Positions 1-8,310 of a stretch of 64,000 nucleotides of DNA are shown here, piece after piece. The stretch lies in assembly GCA_963722905.1 (NCBI GenBank), contig CAVROT010000005.1, positions 310,001 through 374,000 of the forward strand. Reading direction: 5' to 3'. Every line of letters starts with the position of its first letter. Positions within the stretch are counted from its first letter, which is position 1. The DNA is from CAVROT01 sp963722905. Lineage in GTDB: Bacteria > Pseudomonadota > Alphaproteobacteria > Rhodobacterales > Rhodobacteraceae. The position numbers and the translations under genes are program-made. The notes beneath the pieces were generated by a model. It was given only the letters and a program-made list of their open reading frames with translations. It was not told the origin of the DNA and searched no databases.

Positions 1-2940
1 TCCGCCCGCCTTTGGCCCCGTGCCCGACAGGCCCTCGCCGCCGAAGGGCTGGCTGCCGACGATCGCGCCGATCTGGTTGCGGTTGACGTAGGCATTGCCG
101 GCATGGACGCGCGCCGGCAGGTCCTCGGCCCGGGCCGAGATGCGGGTGTGCAGCCCGAAAGTCAGCCCGTAGCCGCTGGCGTTGATCGCCTCGACCACGG
201 CGCCCAGATCGCCGGCGCGGAAGGTCGCAACGTGCAGGACCGGGCCGAAGACCTCCTGCTCAAGGTCTGCGATGCCGCCCACCCGGATCGCGGCAGGGCC
301 CAGAGAGCACCCCCCCGGATCCGGCAGCCGGTGGATCAGCCGCCCCTCGGCCGCGGCCGCGTCGACATGGGCGGCGATCCTGTCGCGTGCGGCGCGGGTG
401 ATGACGGGGCCGATATCAGTGGCGGGATCCCAGGGATCGCCCAGACGCAACGCGTCCATGGCGCCCGTCAGCATCTCCAGCAGGCCCTCCGCCATCTCTT
501 CCTGCACATAGAGGACACGCAGCGCCGAACAGCGCTGGCCGGCACTGCGGAAGGCCGAGTCGACGATGTCGCGCACCGCCTGCTCGGGCAGCGCGGTGCT
601 GTCGACGATCATCGCGTTCAGCCCGCCCGTCTCGGCGATCAGCGGGGCGTGCGGGTCGGCATTGGCGGCCATCGCGCGGTTGATGGCCTGCGCCGTGGCG
701 GTGGAACCGGTGAAAGCGCAGCCGTCGATGCCGGGATCCGAGGTCAACGCGGCGCCGACGTCGCCGCCGCCCGGCAGGAACTGCAGCGCGGCGCGGGGCA
801 CGCCGGCGTCCAGCATGGCGCGCGTGGCAAGCGCCGCGATCAGGGGCGTCTCCGGCGCCGGCTTGGCCAGCACCGCGTTGCCGGCCGCCAGTGCGGCCGC
901 GACCTGCCCGACGAAGATGGCGAGGGGGAAGTTCCACGGCGCCACGCATGCGAAGGTGCCGCCCGGCGCCACCGGAAGGCCCGCGGCCTCGTCCGCGTAG
1001 TAGCGCAGGAAGTCCACCGCCTCGCGCAGCTCGGCGATGGCGTCGGGCAGGGTCTTGCCGGCCTCGCGGGCGAGCAGCGCGAAGATCTCGGCATGGGCCG
1101 CCTCCAGCGCGTCCGCGGCGCCGCGCAGGACGTCCCCACGCACGGGCGCCGGTGCGTCCCAGGGCCGGGCGCCCGCCACGGCGCGGGCGACTATGGCGGC
1201 ATCCGCCTCGGCCCGCGTACCGACGACATCGCCGGGGTCGACGGGCGACAGGACCTCGTCCTGCGTGCCGTCCGCTTCGCCCGTCGCCAGCATCGGTGCG
1301 GCCGTCCACCGCGCGGTGCGGAACGGGGCGCGTCCGGCATCCAGCGATGCAAGGACGACAGGATCGTCCAGGTCCCATCCCCGGGAGTTGGCGCGCGGCG
1401 CGAAGAGATCGCGCGGCGGCGCGATCCGCGAGGGGCGCGCGGCGTCGCCGAAGGGATCGGCGACGACTTCCTCGGCGGGGACGTCGGGATCGGCCATGCG
1501 GTTGACGAAGCTGCTGTTGGCGCCGTTCTCCAGCAGGCGGCGCACGAGGTAGGCCAGAAGTTCCTTGTGGCGTCCGACGGGGGCGTAGATCCTCAGCCGA
1601 GTGCCGTGGCGGCGACGCACCGTGTCGTGCAGCGTCTCGCCCATGCCGTGAAGGCGCTGGAACTCGAACCCTTGGGTGTCGTTGCCGGCCATCCGCAGGA
1701 TCGCCGCGACCGAATGGGCGTTGTGCGTGGCGAACTGGGGATAGATCCGCTCGGCCCCCAGCAGTCGACGCGCGCAGGCAAGATAACTGACGTCCGTCGC
1801 GGCCTTGCGGGTGAAGACGGGGTAGCCCTCCAGCCCCTCGACCTGCGCCAGCTTGATCTCGGCGTCCCAGTAGGCACCCTTGACCAGGCGCACCATGATG
1901 CGCCGGTCCAGCCGGTGGGCCAGCGCCTCGAGCCAGTCGATCACCGGCATCGCGCGCTTGCCGTAGGCCTGCACGACCACCCCGAACCCGTCCCAGCCCG
2001 CCAGCGCCGGATCGGCCAGAACCGCCGCGATGACGTCAAGCGACAGATCCAGCCGCCCGGCCTCCTCGGCGTCGATGTTGAGGCCCATGTCGGCGTCGCG
2101 TGCCTGCCGGGTCAGCCGGGCGATGACCGGCACCAGTTCGGTCATGACGCGGTCTTTCTGCGCGGTCTCGTAGCGGGGATGCAGCGCCGACAGCTTGACC
2201 GACACGCCGGGATTGTCCCGAATGTCGCCGGTACAGCGCGGGGCCAGAGCGGCAATGGCGCCGGCATAGCTGCGCGCGAAGGCGGCCGCATCGGCGGCGG
2301 TGGTCGCGGCCTCGCCCAGCATGTCGTAGCTGTAGGTCAGGCCCTTCTCGCGGCCGCCGCGTTCGGACGCCTCCTCGATCGTCTGGCCCAGCACGAACTG
2401 GCGCCCCATCTCGCGCATCGCGGCCGTGACGGCGGTGCGGATCACCGGACGGCCGAGGCGTCGGGCGGCTCCCTGCAGCACGCCGCCGGCCGTATCGCGC
2501 CCCAGCACCCGGCCGGTCAGGGCGAGGCCCAGGGTCGATCCATTCACCAGAGTCGAGGCCGAGTGCCCGAAATGCGCCGCCCAGTCGCCCGGCGCGATCT
2601 TGTCGGCGATGAGCGCGTCCATCGTCGCGGCGTCGGGCACCCGCAGCAATGCCTCGGCGAGGCACATCAGCGCCAGCCCCTCGGCAGTCGAGAGGCCGTA
2701 TTCGCCCAGAAACGCCTCCATCATGCCCGGTTTGGTGCTGCCGCGTAGGTCGCGCACCATGCGCGCGGCGTCGCCGACGATGGCCTCCCGGTCCACCGTC
2801 CCCAGCGCGGCGGCCTCGGCCAGCCGCGCGACCAGCGGCCCCTCGGGCAGACGGATGGCGGCGCGGACGGCGGCCCGGGCGGTGCCCAGCGCATCGCCCC
2901 CGGGGTCGGGATCGAGGGGCGGCGTACCCGTGTCCGGCAT
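1..2940 (-). CDS. putA: Proline dehydrogenase / glutamate-semialdehyde dehydrogenase PutA (3' end outside window)
   Basis: Bifunctional proline-catabolic flavoenzyme. The PRODH half oxidises L-proline to pyrroline-5-carboxylate with FAD; the aldehyde dehydrogenase half oxidises glutamate semialdehyde to glutamate with NAD+. 980 codons are visible and the C-terminus runs off the window. The PRODH barrel covers roughly residues 140-450 (MVRLVKGAYWDAE near 350). The ALDH part follows, with ETGGLNAMI and the nucleophile Cys near 804 in GQRCSALR. The last visible residues, PFGGEGLSGTGPKAGG, are the usual ALDH cofactor-loop region. The reading frame is intact throughout. The start at 2940 has AAAGGA seven bases upstream. 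It is divergent from the dehydratase-like gene at 3043. Family identity is certain; whether a trailing PutA C-terminal domain exists cannot be seen. Confidence 0.97.
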   Translation of the reverse strand, partial: MPDTGTPPLDPDPGGDALGTARAAVRAAIRLPEGPLVARLAEAAALGTVDREAIVGDAARMVRDLRGSTKPGMMEAFLGEYGLSTAEGLALMCLAEALLRVPDAATMDALIADKIAPGDWAAHFGHSASTLVNGSTLGLALTGRVLGRDTAGGVLQGAARRLGRPVIRTAVTAAMREMGRQFVLGQTIEEASERGGREKGLTYSYDMLGEAATTAADAAAFARSYAGAIAALAPRCTGDIRDNPGVSVKLSALHPRYETAQKDRVMTELVPVIARLTRQARDADMGLNIDAEEAGRLDLSLDVIAAVLADPALAGWDGFGVVVQAYGKRAMPVIDWLEALAHRLDRRIMVRLVKGAYWDAEIKLAQVEGLEGYPVFTRKAATDVSYLACARRLLGAERIYPQFATHNAHSVAAILRMAGNDTQGFEFQRLHGMGETLHDTVRRRHGTRLRIYAPVGRHKELLAYLVRRLLENGANSSFVNRMADPDVPAEEVVADPFGDAARPSRIAPPRDLFAPRANSRGWDLDDPVVLASLDAGRAPFRTARWTAAPMLATGEADGTQDEVLSPVDPGDVVGTRAEADAAIVARAVAGARPWDAPAPVRGDVLRGAADALEAAHAEIFALLAREAGKTLPDAIAELREAVDFLRYYADEAAGLPVAPGGTFACVAPWNFPLAIFVGQVAAALAAGNAVLAKPAPETPLIAALATRAMLDAGVPRAALQFLPGGGDVGAALTSDPGIDGCAFTGSTATAQAINRAMAANADPHAPLIAETGGLNAMIVDSTALPEQAVRDIVDSAFRSAGQRCSALRVLYVQEEMAEGLLEMLTGAMDALRLGDPWDPATDIGPVITRAARDRIAAHVDAAAAEGRLIHRLPDPGGCSLGPAAIRVGGIADLEQEVFGPVLHVATFRAGDLGAVVEAINASGYGLTFGLHTRISARAEDLPARVHAGNAYVNRNQIGAIVGSQPFGGEGLSGTGPKAGG

Positions 2941-3042
2941 GAGGGCGTCCTTTGTTGCGCGCCCCTTTAGACCGGGTGCGCCTCCACCGTTGCATTGCGC
3001 GCCGTCCGCCGCCACCCTCTGCGCCGCAAAGGAGCCCTGCCG

Positions 3043-4011
3043 ATGTTCACCGCCGCCGAACTGACCGACGCCGCCGCCCTGGTGCACCGCCACATGGCGC
3101 CGACGCCGCAATACGCCTGGCCGACGCTGGCCGCGCGCATCGGGGCGGACGTGTGGGTCAAGCACGAGAACCACGGGCCGACCGGCGCCTTCAAGGTGCG
3201 TGGCGGCATCACCTTCGTCGACTGGCTGCGCCGCGAACATTCCGCCGCACCCGGCGTCGTGACCGCCACGCGCGGCAATCACGGGCAATCGCAGGCGCGC
3301 GCCGCCCGCGCCGCGGGGCTGCGCGCGCTGGTTTACGTGCCTTACGGCAACAGCCCCGAGAAGAACGCCGCCATGCGCGCCTTCGGGGCAGAGCTGGTGG
3401 AGCATGGAGAGGATTTTGACGCCGCCCGGACCGAAGCGATGCAGGTCGCCGAGGGTACCGGGCTTTTCCCCGTTCCGCCCTTCCACCGCGAACTGGTGCG
3501 CGGCGTCGCCACCTACGCGTGGGAGCTGCTGTCGGCCCAGCCGAACCTCCAGACGATCTACGTGCCCATCGGCTGCGGATCCGGCGTGTGCGGCACCATC
3601 GCGGCGCGCGACGCGCTGGCGCCCGGTTGCGAGGTCGTGGGCGTCGTCAGCACCGAGGCGCCGACCGCCAGGCTGAGCGTCGCGGCGGGGCGCCCGGTGC
3701 CCACCGACAGCGCCGCCACCTTCGCCGACGGCATGGCCGTGCGCCTGCCGGTCGAGGAGGCGATGGCGATCTACGGTCCCGGCTGCGCGCGCATCCTTGC
3801 GGTCAGCGACGACGAGGTGGCGCAGGCGATCCGCGTCTACTTCGCCGACACCCACAACGTGGCCGAGGGCGCAGGCGCCGCTCCGCTGGCCGCGCTGATG
3901 CAGGAGGCCGAGCGTCAGCGCGGTCGCACGGTCGCCGTGATCCTGTGCGGCGGCAATATCGACAGCGACCGTATGGCGACGGTGCTGGCGGGCGGTACGC
4001 CGGCACCCTGA
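3043..4011 (+). CDS. Threonine dehydratase-like PLP-dependent enzyme
   Basis: 322-residue fold-type II PLP enzyme of the threonine/serine dehydratase family. The Schiff-base lysine is Lys51 in TGAFKVRGG, the phosphate-binding glycine loop is GCGSGVCG near 183, and the C-terminal CGGNID motif matches the family. There is no C-terminal ACT/regulatory domain, so it resembles catabolic or hydroxyectoine-type (EutB-like) dehydratases rather than biosynthetic IlvA. ATG at 3043 has AAAGGAG at about 3028-3034. It stands alone between divergent putA and a tiny secreted-peptide gene. The substrate is not determinable here: threonine, serine or a related hydroxy amino acid are all possible. Confidence 0.85.
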   Translation: MFTAAELTDAAALVHRHMAPTPQYAWPTLAARIGADVWVKHENHGPTGAFKVRGGITFVDWLRREHSAAPGVVTATRGNHGQSQARAARAAGLRALVYVPYGNSPEKNAAMRAFGAELVEHGEDFDAARTEAMQVAEGTGLFPVPPFHRELVRGVATYAWELLSAQPNLQTIYVPIGCGSGVCGTIAARDALAPGCEVVGVVSTEAPTARLSVAAGRPVPTDSAATFADGMAVRLPVEEAMAIYGPGCARILAVSDDEVAQAIRVYFADTHNVAEGAGAAPLAALMQEAERQRGRTVAVILCGGNIDSDRMATVLAGGTPAP

Positions 4012-4113
4012 CCGCGGCCGTCGGCCGGCGATTCCGCCGATGCCAGAAGGGCGGTGCCGGACGGCCGACGCGCTTACGCCGCCGTAATCGGGGGGACCGG
4101 AACGCGCACCTTC

Positions 4114-4129
4114 CGTGCATCAATGCACG
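4114..4129. promoter_or_regulatory. 16-bp dyad upstream of the small secreted-peptide gene
   Basis: CGTGCAT-CA-ATGCACG is a perfect inverted repeat about 85 bases before the ATG at 4215. Its size and position suit a dimeric repressor or activator site, but no regulator is identified and function is inference. Confidence 0.35.
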
Positions 4130-4214
4130 CTTCTTTCCGACGCTGCGTATGGACAGACACACGCCGCGCGCCTATCTGAACTACACGGTTCACTTAATGG
4201 AAAGGAGCGCCACC

Positions 4215-4376
4215 ATGAGCTGCTCTGTCAAGACGACCATACTGGCGGCCATGATCGCCGTCTCCGGCATCGCCGCCAGCGCCGCGATCATCGACGTCGC
4301 GCACGGCGTGGCATACCCGCACGAGAACTCCCACGCCTCGCCGCAGATGCAGGCGGCGTTTCCCGATCTGTTCTGA
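4215..4376 (+). CDS. Small putative secreted peptide of unknown function (53 aa)
   Basis: A 53-residue ORF with an excellent ribosome site (AAAGGAGCG at 4201-4209, five bases before ATG). The N-terminus is signal-peptide-like: Lys6, then a hydrophobic stretch about residues 8-25 with an ASA-type cleavage region. The remaining roughly 28 residues are His/Pro/Asn-containing and end AAFPDLF. I do not recognise a family. It is isolated, between a dehydratase-like gene and a hairpin terminator, with a 16-bp dyad upstream. The strong Shine-Dalgarno, signal peptide and flanking terminator support a real gene; the mature product would be a small periplasmic or secreted peptide. Confidence 0.55.
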   Translation: MSCSVKTTILAAMIAVSGIAASAAIIDVAHGVAYPHENSHASPQMQAAFPDLF

Positions 4377-4380
4377 TGGC

Positions 4381-4415
4381 GGCCCGGCGGACGGACGTGC
4401 CCCGTCCGCCGGGCC
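4381..4415. terminator. Bidirectional hairpin terminator between convergent genes
   Basis: A perfect 14-bp inverted repeat, GGCCCGGCGGACGG / CCGTCCGCCGGGCC, with a 7-base loop. It sits between the stop of the plus-strand small peptide gene (4376) and the stop of the minus-strand RTX gene (4422). There is no T-run, so termination strength is uncertain. Confidence 0.7.
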
Positions 4416-4421
4416 ATGGCA

Positions 4422-5654
4422 TCACGTGAAGTCGAAGAAGATGACGTCGACCTGGTTGCGCACCTCGTCCACCGTCAGGCCGATGTAGCGGATCGTATAG
4501 TCCTCGAACGTCGCATCGACCGCGAAGGACGATGGCTGACTGAGGACGACATCCTGCAGCCGTCCGTCGAAGTAACGTGGCAGCCAGACCTCGTCGATGC
4601 CGAGCTGGAAGTCGCGGATGACGGTCATCTGACCCTCGCGCTGGAACTCGAAGACGAAGTCGTCTGCCCCCTGTCCGCCGGTCAGGGTGTCGAATCCCGA
4701 TCCGCCGTCCAGGACGTCATTGCCCGCGCCGCCTGCCAGGTCGTCGTTGCCGGTGTCGCCCTCCATGTAGTCGTTGCCGTCCCCGCCACGCAGCGTATCG
4801 TTGCCGTCATCCCCACGCAGGTCGTCGTCGTTCGCGCCGCCGGCCACGAAGTCGTCTCCCCGCCCGCCGCCGACGAAGTCGTCGCCGTCGCCGCCGCCCA
4901 GCAGATCGTTGCCGTCGCCGCCGAAGAGCTCGTCTTCGCCCTGACCCCCGCCTATGTCGTCGTTGCCGTCTCCGCCGAAGACGGTATCGATCCCGAACGA
5001 GCCCGCCAGTTGGTCGTCGCCATCGTCTCCATCGACCGAGTCGTTGCCAAAGCCGCCCGACATCAGGTCGTTGCCGTCTCCGCCATAGAGGGTGTCGTTC
5101 CCCTCTCCGCCGCCCATGACGTCGCGGCCGCCCTCGCCCAACATCAGGTCGTCTCCCTGCCCGCCGCCCAGCGAGTTGTCGCCCGCATTGCCGTAGACGG
5201 TGTCATTGCCGTCGCTGGCCGAAATCGTGTCGTTGCCGGAGGCTCCGATCAGCAGGTCGTCGCCGGCGGCGCCGAGGATGGCGTCGTCGCCGTCGCCCCC
5301 GACGATGGTGTCGTTACCGGCGAAGCCTTCGATCCGGTCGTCCTGCGACGAGCCCGTCAGCAGGTCGTCCTCGACCGTCCCCGAAAGGGTGCCGCCGTCC
5401 GGGTCGGCCACCAGATTGGCGGCGAGCGTCCGGATCTGGATACCGGTCCCGCCCGCCGTATCCTCGGCGGGCGCGAAGGTCGCGGGGGCCAGCAGGCCGC
5501 CCTCGAAGAGCGACGGTCTCGCGGCGGGCACGGCGGCGTCGGCGGGGCGCGCGGCCGGGCCGGGCAGCAGCGCCGAGATGACGGGCGCATCGGGCAGCGG
5601 CCGGCCCGCCGGGCCGTCGAAGAGGACTGCGAAGTCGTGGCGTGTGGCGGTCAT
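4422..5654 (-). CDS. RTX-type calcium-binding repeat protein, putative type I secretion substrate
   Basis: 410-residue acidic protein. Residues 1-90 are non-repetitive and Pro/Ala-rich with no Sec signal peptide. Residues about 91-335 are some 27 uninterrupted RTX nonapeptides of GGxGxDxLx type (for example GGDGNDTLR, GGDGNDYME). The last 75 residues form a non-repeat C-terminal segment ending VIFFDFT, where type I secretion signals lie. RTX nonapeptides bind Ca2+ and fold after export through an ABC exporter/MFP/TolC system; none of those genes is in the window. No catalytic domain is visible, so it may be a surface, adhesion or matrix protein. ATG at 5654 is preceded by GGAG. Confidence 0.9.
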   Translation of the reverse strand: MTATRHDFAVLFDGPAGRPLPDAPVISALLPGPAARPADAAVPAARPSLFEGGLLAPATFAPAEDTAGGTGIQIRTLAANLVADPDGGTLSGTVEDDLLTGSSQDDRIEGFAGNDTIVGGDGDDAILGAAGDDLLIGASGNDTISASDGNDTVYGNAGDNSLGGGQGDDLMLGEGGRDVMGGGEGNDTLYGGDGNDLMSGGFGNDSVDGDDGDDQLAGSFGIDTVFGGDGNDDIGGGQGEDELFGGDGNDLLGGGDGDDFVGGGRGDDFVAGGANDDDLRGDDGNDTLRGGDGNDYMEGDTGNDDLAGGAGNDVLDGGSGFDTLTGGQGADDFVFEFQREGQMTVIRDFQLGIDEVWLPRYFDGRLQDVVLSQPSSFAVDATFEDYTIRYIGLTVDEVRNQVDVIFFDFT

Positions 5655-5712
5655 CGGGGAAGCTCCATGGTCCGTCGACGAAGATTGGCGAATCGCGCGG
5701 CGGAGGCTTGCC

Positions 5713-5734
5713 GCCCGGTGATGCTAATCCGGGC
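5713..5734 (-). terminator. Weak stem-loop after the deacetylase gene
   Basis: GCCCGG, a 10-base loop, then CCGGGC, located just beyond the deacetylase stop (5754) and 59 bases before the RTX start. No U-run follows. It may be a terminator or processing hairpin. Confidence 0.3.
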
Positions 5735-5753
5735 TCTGGCCGCTTCGCCAGCC

Positions 5754-6803
5754 TTAGATGGCGGTGACGGACCGGGACTCCAGCATGCCCAGTCGCGCGA
5801 CGACCTCGGGATCGACGGGTCCGGCGCGCGGCGCGTCGGCCAGCGTCGTGAACCAGTGGTCGGGCGGGTTGCGTCCCCGCGAATGTCCCCGCCACTCGAT
5901 GGCGCGCAGGACCGCCTCGGCGGCGGGCGGTAGCCGGTCCGGTATCTCGCGGCCATCGAGGACGGCCCAGATCCCGGACCAGGCCCGTCCGACGGACCAT
6001 GGATTGTAGCCCCCCCCGCCGAGGACGAGGTAGCGCGGCGCCAGAGGACGCAGAGCCACCGCGACCTGCCAGAGCGCGCCGTTGGACAGAGACAGGCGCG
6101 ACAGCGGATCCTCGTCCAGCGAATCGGCGCCGCATTGCAGGACGATGGCGTCGGGGCGATGCGCAGCCACGCGTGGAAGGATCAGCCGGTCCAGCGCCAT
6201 CGCCATGCCGGTGTCGTCGAAGCCGCGCGGTACCGGCAGGTTCCAGACATTGCCGGCGCCCGCATCCTCCAAGGCGCCGGTACGGGGCCATAGCCCCTCC
6301 TGATGGATCGATACCAGCAGCACGTCGGGATCGTCCCGGAACGCAACGTCCACCCCGTCGCAGTGATGCGCGTCCACATCCACGTAGGCGACGCGCGCCG
6401 CGCCGTTCGCCCGCAGCGCCAGGATCGCCAGCACGGGATCGTTAAGGTAGCAGAACCCGTTCGCCCGGTCCGGCATGCCGTGATGCGTGCCGCCGCCGGG
6501 GCTGTGCACGACGCCGCCGTCCCGCAGCAGCGACCCCGCAAGGATCGACGCGCCCGCGGCGGTGGCCGGTCGGCGAAACATTTCGGGGTAGACGGGATTG
6601 GAGGCCGTCCCCAGCCCATGGCGCCGGCGCACCTCGCCGGGCACCCGCCCCGCGGCCTCGGCCGACTGAAGCGCTGCGAGGTAGGCCGGGTCGTGCCACG
6701 CGGCCAGCGCCGCCGGTTTCGCGCGGGGGCTTGTGAGGTAACGGCCGGGCGCGAACCAGCCCATGGCCCGCGCCAGATCGATGACCGTCGACACGCGGGG
6801 CAC
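5754..6803 (-). CDS. Histone deacetylase / acetoin utilisation (AcuC-like) family deacetylase
   Basis: Zn-dependent deacylase of the arginase/deacetylase fold, acting on acetyl-lysine or small acetylated substrates. Visible signatures: GGGTHHGMPDRANGFCYLND (tandem catalytic His), YVDVDAHHCDG (metal Asp/His), QCGADSLDEDPL (metal Asp) and LGGGGYNPWSVGR. The first usual start codon in frame is GTG at 6803, coding MPRVSTV. However, the family's N-terminal motif (here IGSEIYRGSSYG, then HPLRVPRV) is encoded in frame upstream to about 6860. No ATG/GTG/TTG precedes it before the stop codon of the peroxidase gene at 6990-6992. An ACG codon at 6872 would give xSPAFIGSEIYRG. The true start is therefore unresolved: a rare start or a sequence error. 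Confidence 0.88.
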   Translation of the reverse strand: MPRVSTVIDLARAMGWFAPGRYLTSPRAKPAALAAWHDPAYLAALQSAEAAGRVPGEVRRRHGLGTASNPVYPEMFRRPATAAGASILAGSLLRDGGVVHSPGGGTHHGMPDRANGFCYLNDPVLAILALRANGAARVAYVDVDAHHCDGVDVAFRDDPDVLLVSIHQEGLWPRTGALEDAGAGNVWNLPVPRGFDDTGMAMALDRLILPRVAAHRPDAIVLQCGADSLDEDPLSRLSLSNGALWQVAVALRPLAPRYLVLGGGGYNPWSVGRAWSGIWAVLDGREIPDRLPPAAEAVLRAIEWRGHSRGRNPPDHWFTTLADAPRAGPVDPEVVARLGMLESRSVTAI

Positions 6804-6989
6804 GCGCAGGGGATGCCACGAACCGTAGGACGAACCGCGGTAGATCTCCGAACCGATGAACGCCGGAGACGTCGACGCGGCCCGCGCGCCCTGCCCGTCC
6901 GGACGATCCCCGCCCGCACGCCCAGGGCGGTCGGATGCGGCGCCGAGGCTGCCGTTCGCCAGCGTCAGGCGCCCGGCCTCATTCGAGCC

Positions 6990-7535
6990 TCATCCGGGCA
7001 GGAGCGCCTCGATCTCGTCGCGCAGGGCCTCGGGACGGGTGGTCGACCGCCACGTCCCCACCACCGCGCCGTCCGTGCCCAGCAGCACCTTGTCGAAGTT
7101 CCAGCGCGGCTCGAACCCGGTTTCCTGCCGCACCCAGTCGTAGAACGGCAGCGCGTCGGGGCCGCGCACGTGGCTGATCTCGGTCATGGGAAGGTCGAGC
7201 CCGAACGTCAGCTCGCAGAACTCGGCAACGTCCGCCTCGCTTCCCAGCTCCTGCCGGAAATCGTCGGACGGCACCGCAAGGACCAGCAGGCCCCGTGCGC
7301 CATAGGCCTCGTGAAGGTCCTGCAGTCCCTCGTACTGCGGCGTGAAGGCGCAGAGCGACGCGGTGTTGACCACCAGCACGGGACGGCCGGCGGTGGCCGC
7401 GCCGACCTCGATCGTGCCGCCGTCGATGGAGGGAAACGCGAAGTCCCCGGCGCGGGCCGCCGGCGCGACGAACACCAAAGCCAGCGTGGCCGCGGCGGCA
7501 CAACGCGTGAGTTTCCGCACCGTCGACCTTTTCAC
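6990..7535 (-). CDS. Glutathione peroxidase-family protein, exported
   Basis: 181-residue thiol peroxidase of the GPx family. Residues 1-29 are a Sec signal peptide ending AARA. Cys62 in NTASLCAFTPQY is the peroxidatic residue (Cys, not selenocysteine), the Gln-containing loop is VPSDDFRQELGS, and WNFDKVLLG carries the active-site Trp. It should reduce peroxides in the periplasm, using thioredoxin-like or glutathione donors. I chose the GTG at 7535 because GGGGAGA lies seven bases upstream and a good promoter ends just before it; longer in-frame starts would spoil the signal peptide. The deacetylase reading frame follows directly in the same frame after this stop. Confidence 0.85.
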   Translation of the reverse strand: MKRSTVRKLTRCAAAATLALVFVAPAARAGDFAFPSIDGGTIEVGAATAGRPVLVVNTASLCAFTPQYEGLQDLHEAYGARGLLVLAVPSDDFRQELGSEADVAEFCELTFGLDLPMTEISHVRGPDALPFYDWVRQETGFEPRWNFDKVLLGTDGAVVGTWRSTTRPEALRDEIEALLPG

Positions 7536-7564
7536 TTCCGTTCTCCCCAGATACCAACGTCCGG

Positions 7565-7592
7565 CAGATAGGCCAAGACGTCGGGCAGTCAA
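7565..7592 (-). promoter_or_regulatory. Sigma-70-like promoter of the peroxidase gene
   Basis: On the minus strand, TTGACT (7592-7587), a 16-base spacer, then TATCTG (7570-7565). The predicted start of transcription is about 20-25 bases before the GTG at 7535. Position and match are good; the call is by eye. Confidence 0.55.
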
Positions 7593-7776
7593 CGTGTCGT
7601 ACCGGGCACCCGAGGACCGACAGCCGGCCTCGCGTCCGGGCATATTACGCAGCGTCGCGCACCACGTATCTTGATCAGGTGACTTTTTCAGTCGCAGACC
7701 GAATTGCACCATTCGTCCGTCCGTCGGCCCTCATCGGAACATCGGACCGCCGCATGGCATGACAAGAGCCCCGAAG

Positions 7777-8253
7777 ATGACCGCCGATTGCCCCAATCCC
7801 TATCCCATCGTGCTTGACCCCGCGCTCAAGCGCGAGATGCGCACGCAGTTCGGCGCGCTGTGCTGGCGCATGCGCAAGGGCGGGCCGCAGGTCCTGCTGA
7901 TCACCAGCCGCCGGACGCGGCGCTGGGTCACGCCGAAGGGCTGGCCGATGGACGGCTCGACGCCCGCGGGTGCGGCGCGAGCCGAGGCATGGGAAGAGGC
8001 GGGCGTGGAGGGCGACGTGAGCGACGCCTGCATCGGCATCTTCACCTATGTCAAGGAAATGGACGAGGGCGACGATCTGCCCTGCGTCGTCGCCCTCTAT
8101 CCGCTGAAGGTCCGCAAGCTGGTCAAGGAGTGGCCGGAACGGTCCGAGCGGCGCCGCCGCTGGATGTCGGCGTCCAAGGCGGCCAAGGCGGTGGCCGAAC
8201 CCGAGCTGGCGCGCATCCTCGCGTCGTTCGATCCCCGAACCCTTCCCCGCTAG
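7777..8253 (+). CDS. NUDIX hydrolase
   Basis: 158-residue NUDIX-fold pyrophosphohydrolase. The NUDIX helix is recognisable as PKGWPMDGSTPAGAARAEAW followed by EEAGVEG. The EExG metal-binding core is intact, although the first Glu of the classic box is replaced by a Ser/Thr region, as in other members with a PKGWPMxG signature. The conserved lead-in RTQFGALCWRMRKG is present. The substrate (nucleoside diphosphate-X or diadenosine/inositol polyphosphate type) cannot be told. An alternative ATG at 7759 would add six residues; neither start has a strong Shine-Dalgarno. It is divergent from the peroxidase gene. Confidence 0.87.
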   Translation: MTADCPNPYPIVLDPALKREMRTQFGALCWRMRKGGPQVLLITSRRTRRWVTPKGWPMDGSTPAGAARAEAWEEAGVEGDVSDACIGIFTYVKEMDEGDDLPCVVALYPLKVRKLVKEWPERSERRRRWMSASKAAKAVAEPELARILASFDPRTLPR

Positions 8254-8310
8254 CCGGTCTCGCGCGGCCGTGTGATTTGCACGGGACGCCCGGGTGCCTA
8301 TGTTTGGCCG

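Noticed and set aside
103..2748. An 881-codon open frame on the plus strand opposite putA
   Set aside because: It has Arg/Gly/Gln-biased composition with no recognisable domain, while the minus strand encodes an intact PutA; it is an artefact of GC-rich third positions.
4416..5933. A 505-codon Val/Ala-rich open frame opposite the RTX gene
   Set aside because: Its repeats are the antisense image of the RTX nonapeptide codons; no independent start signal or domain.
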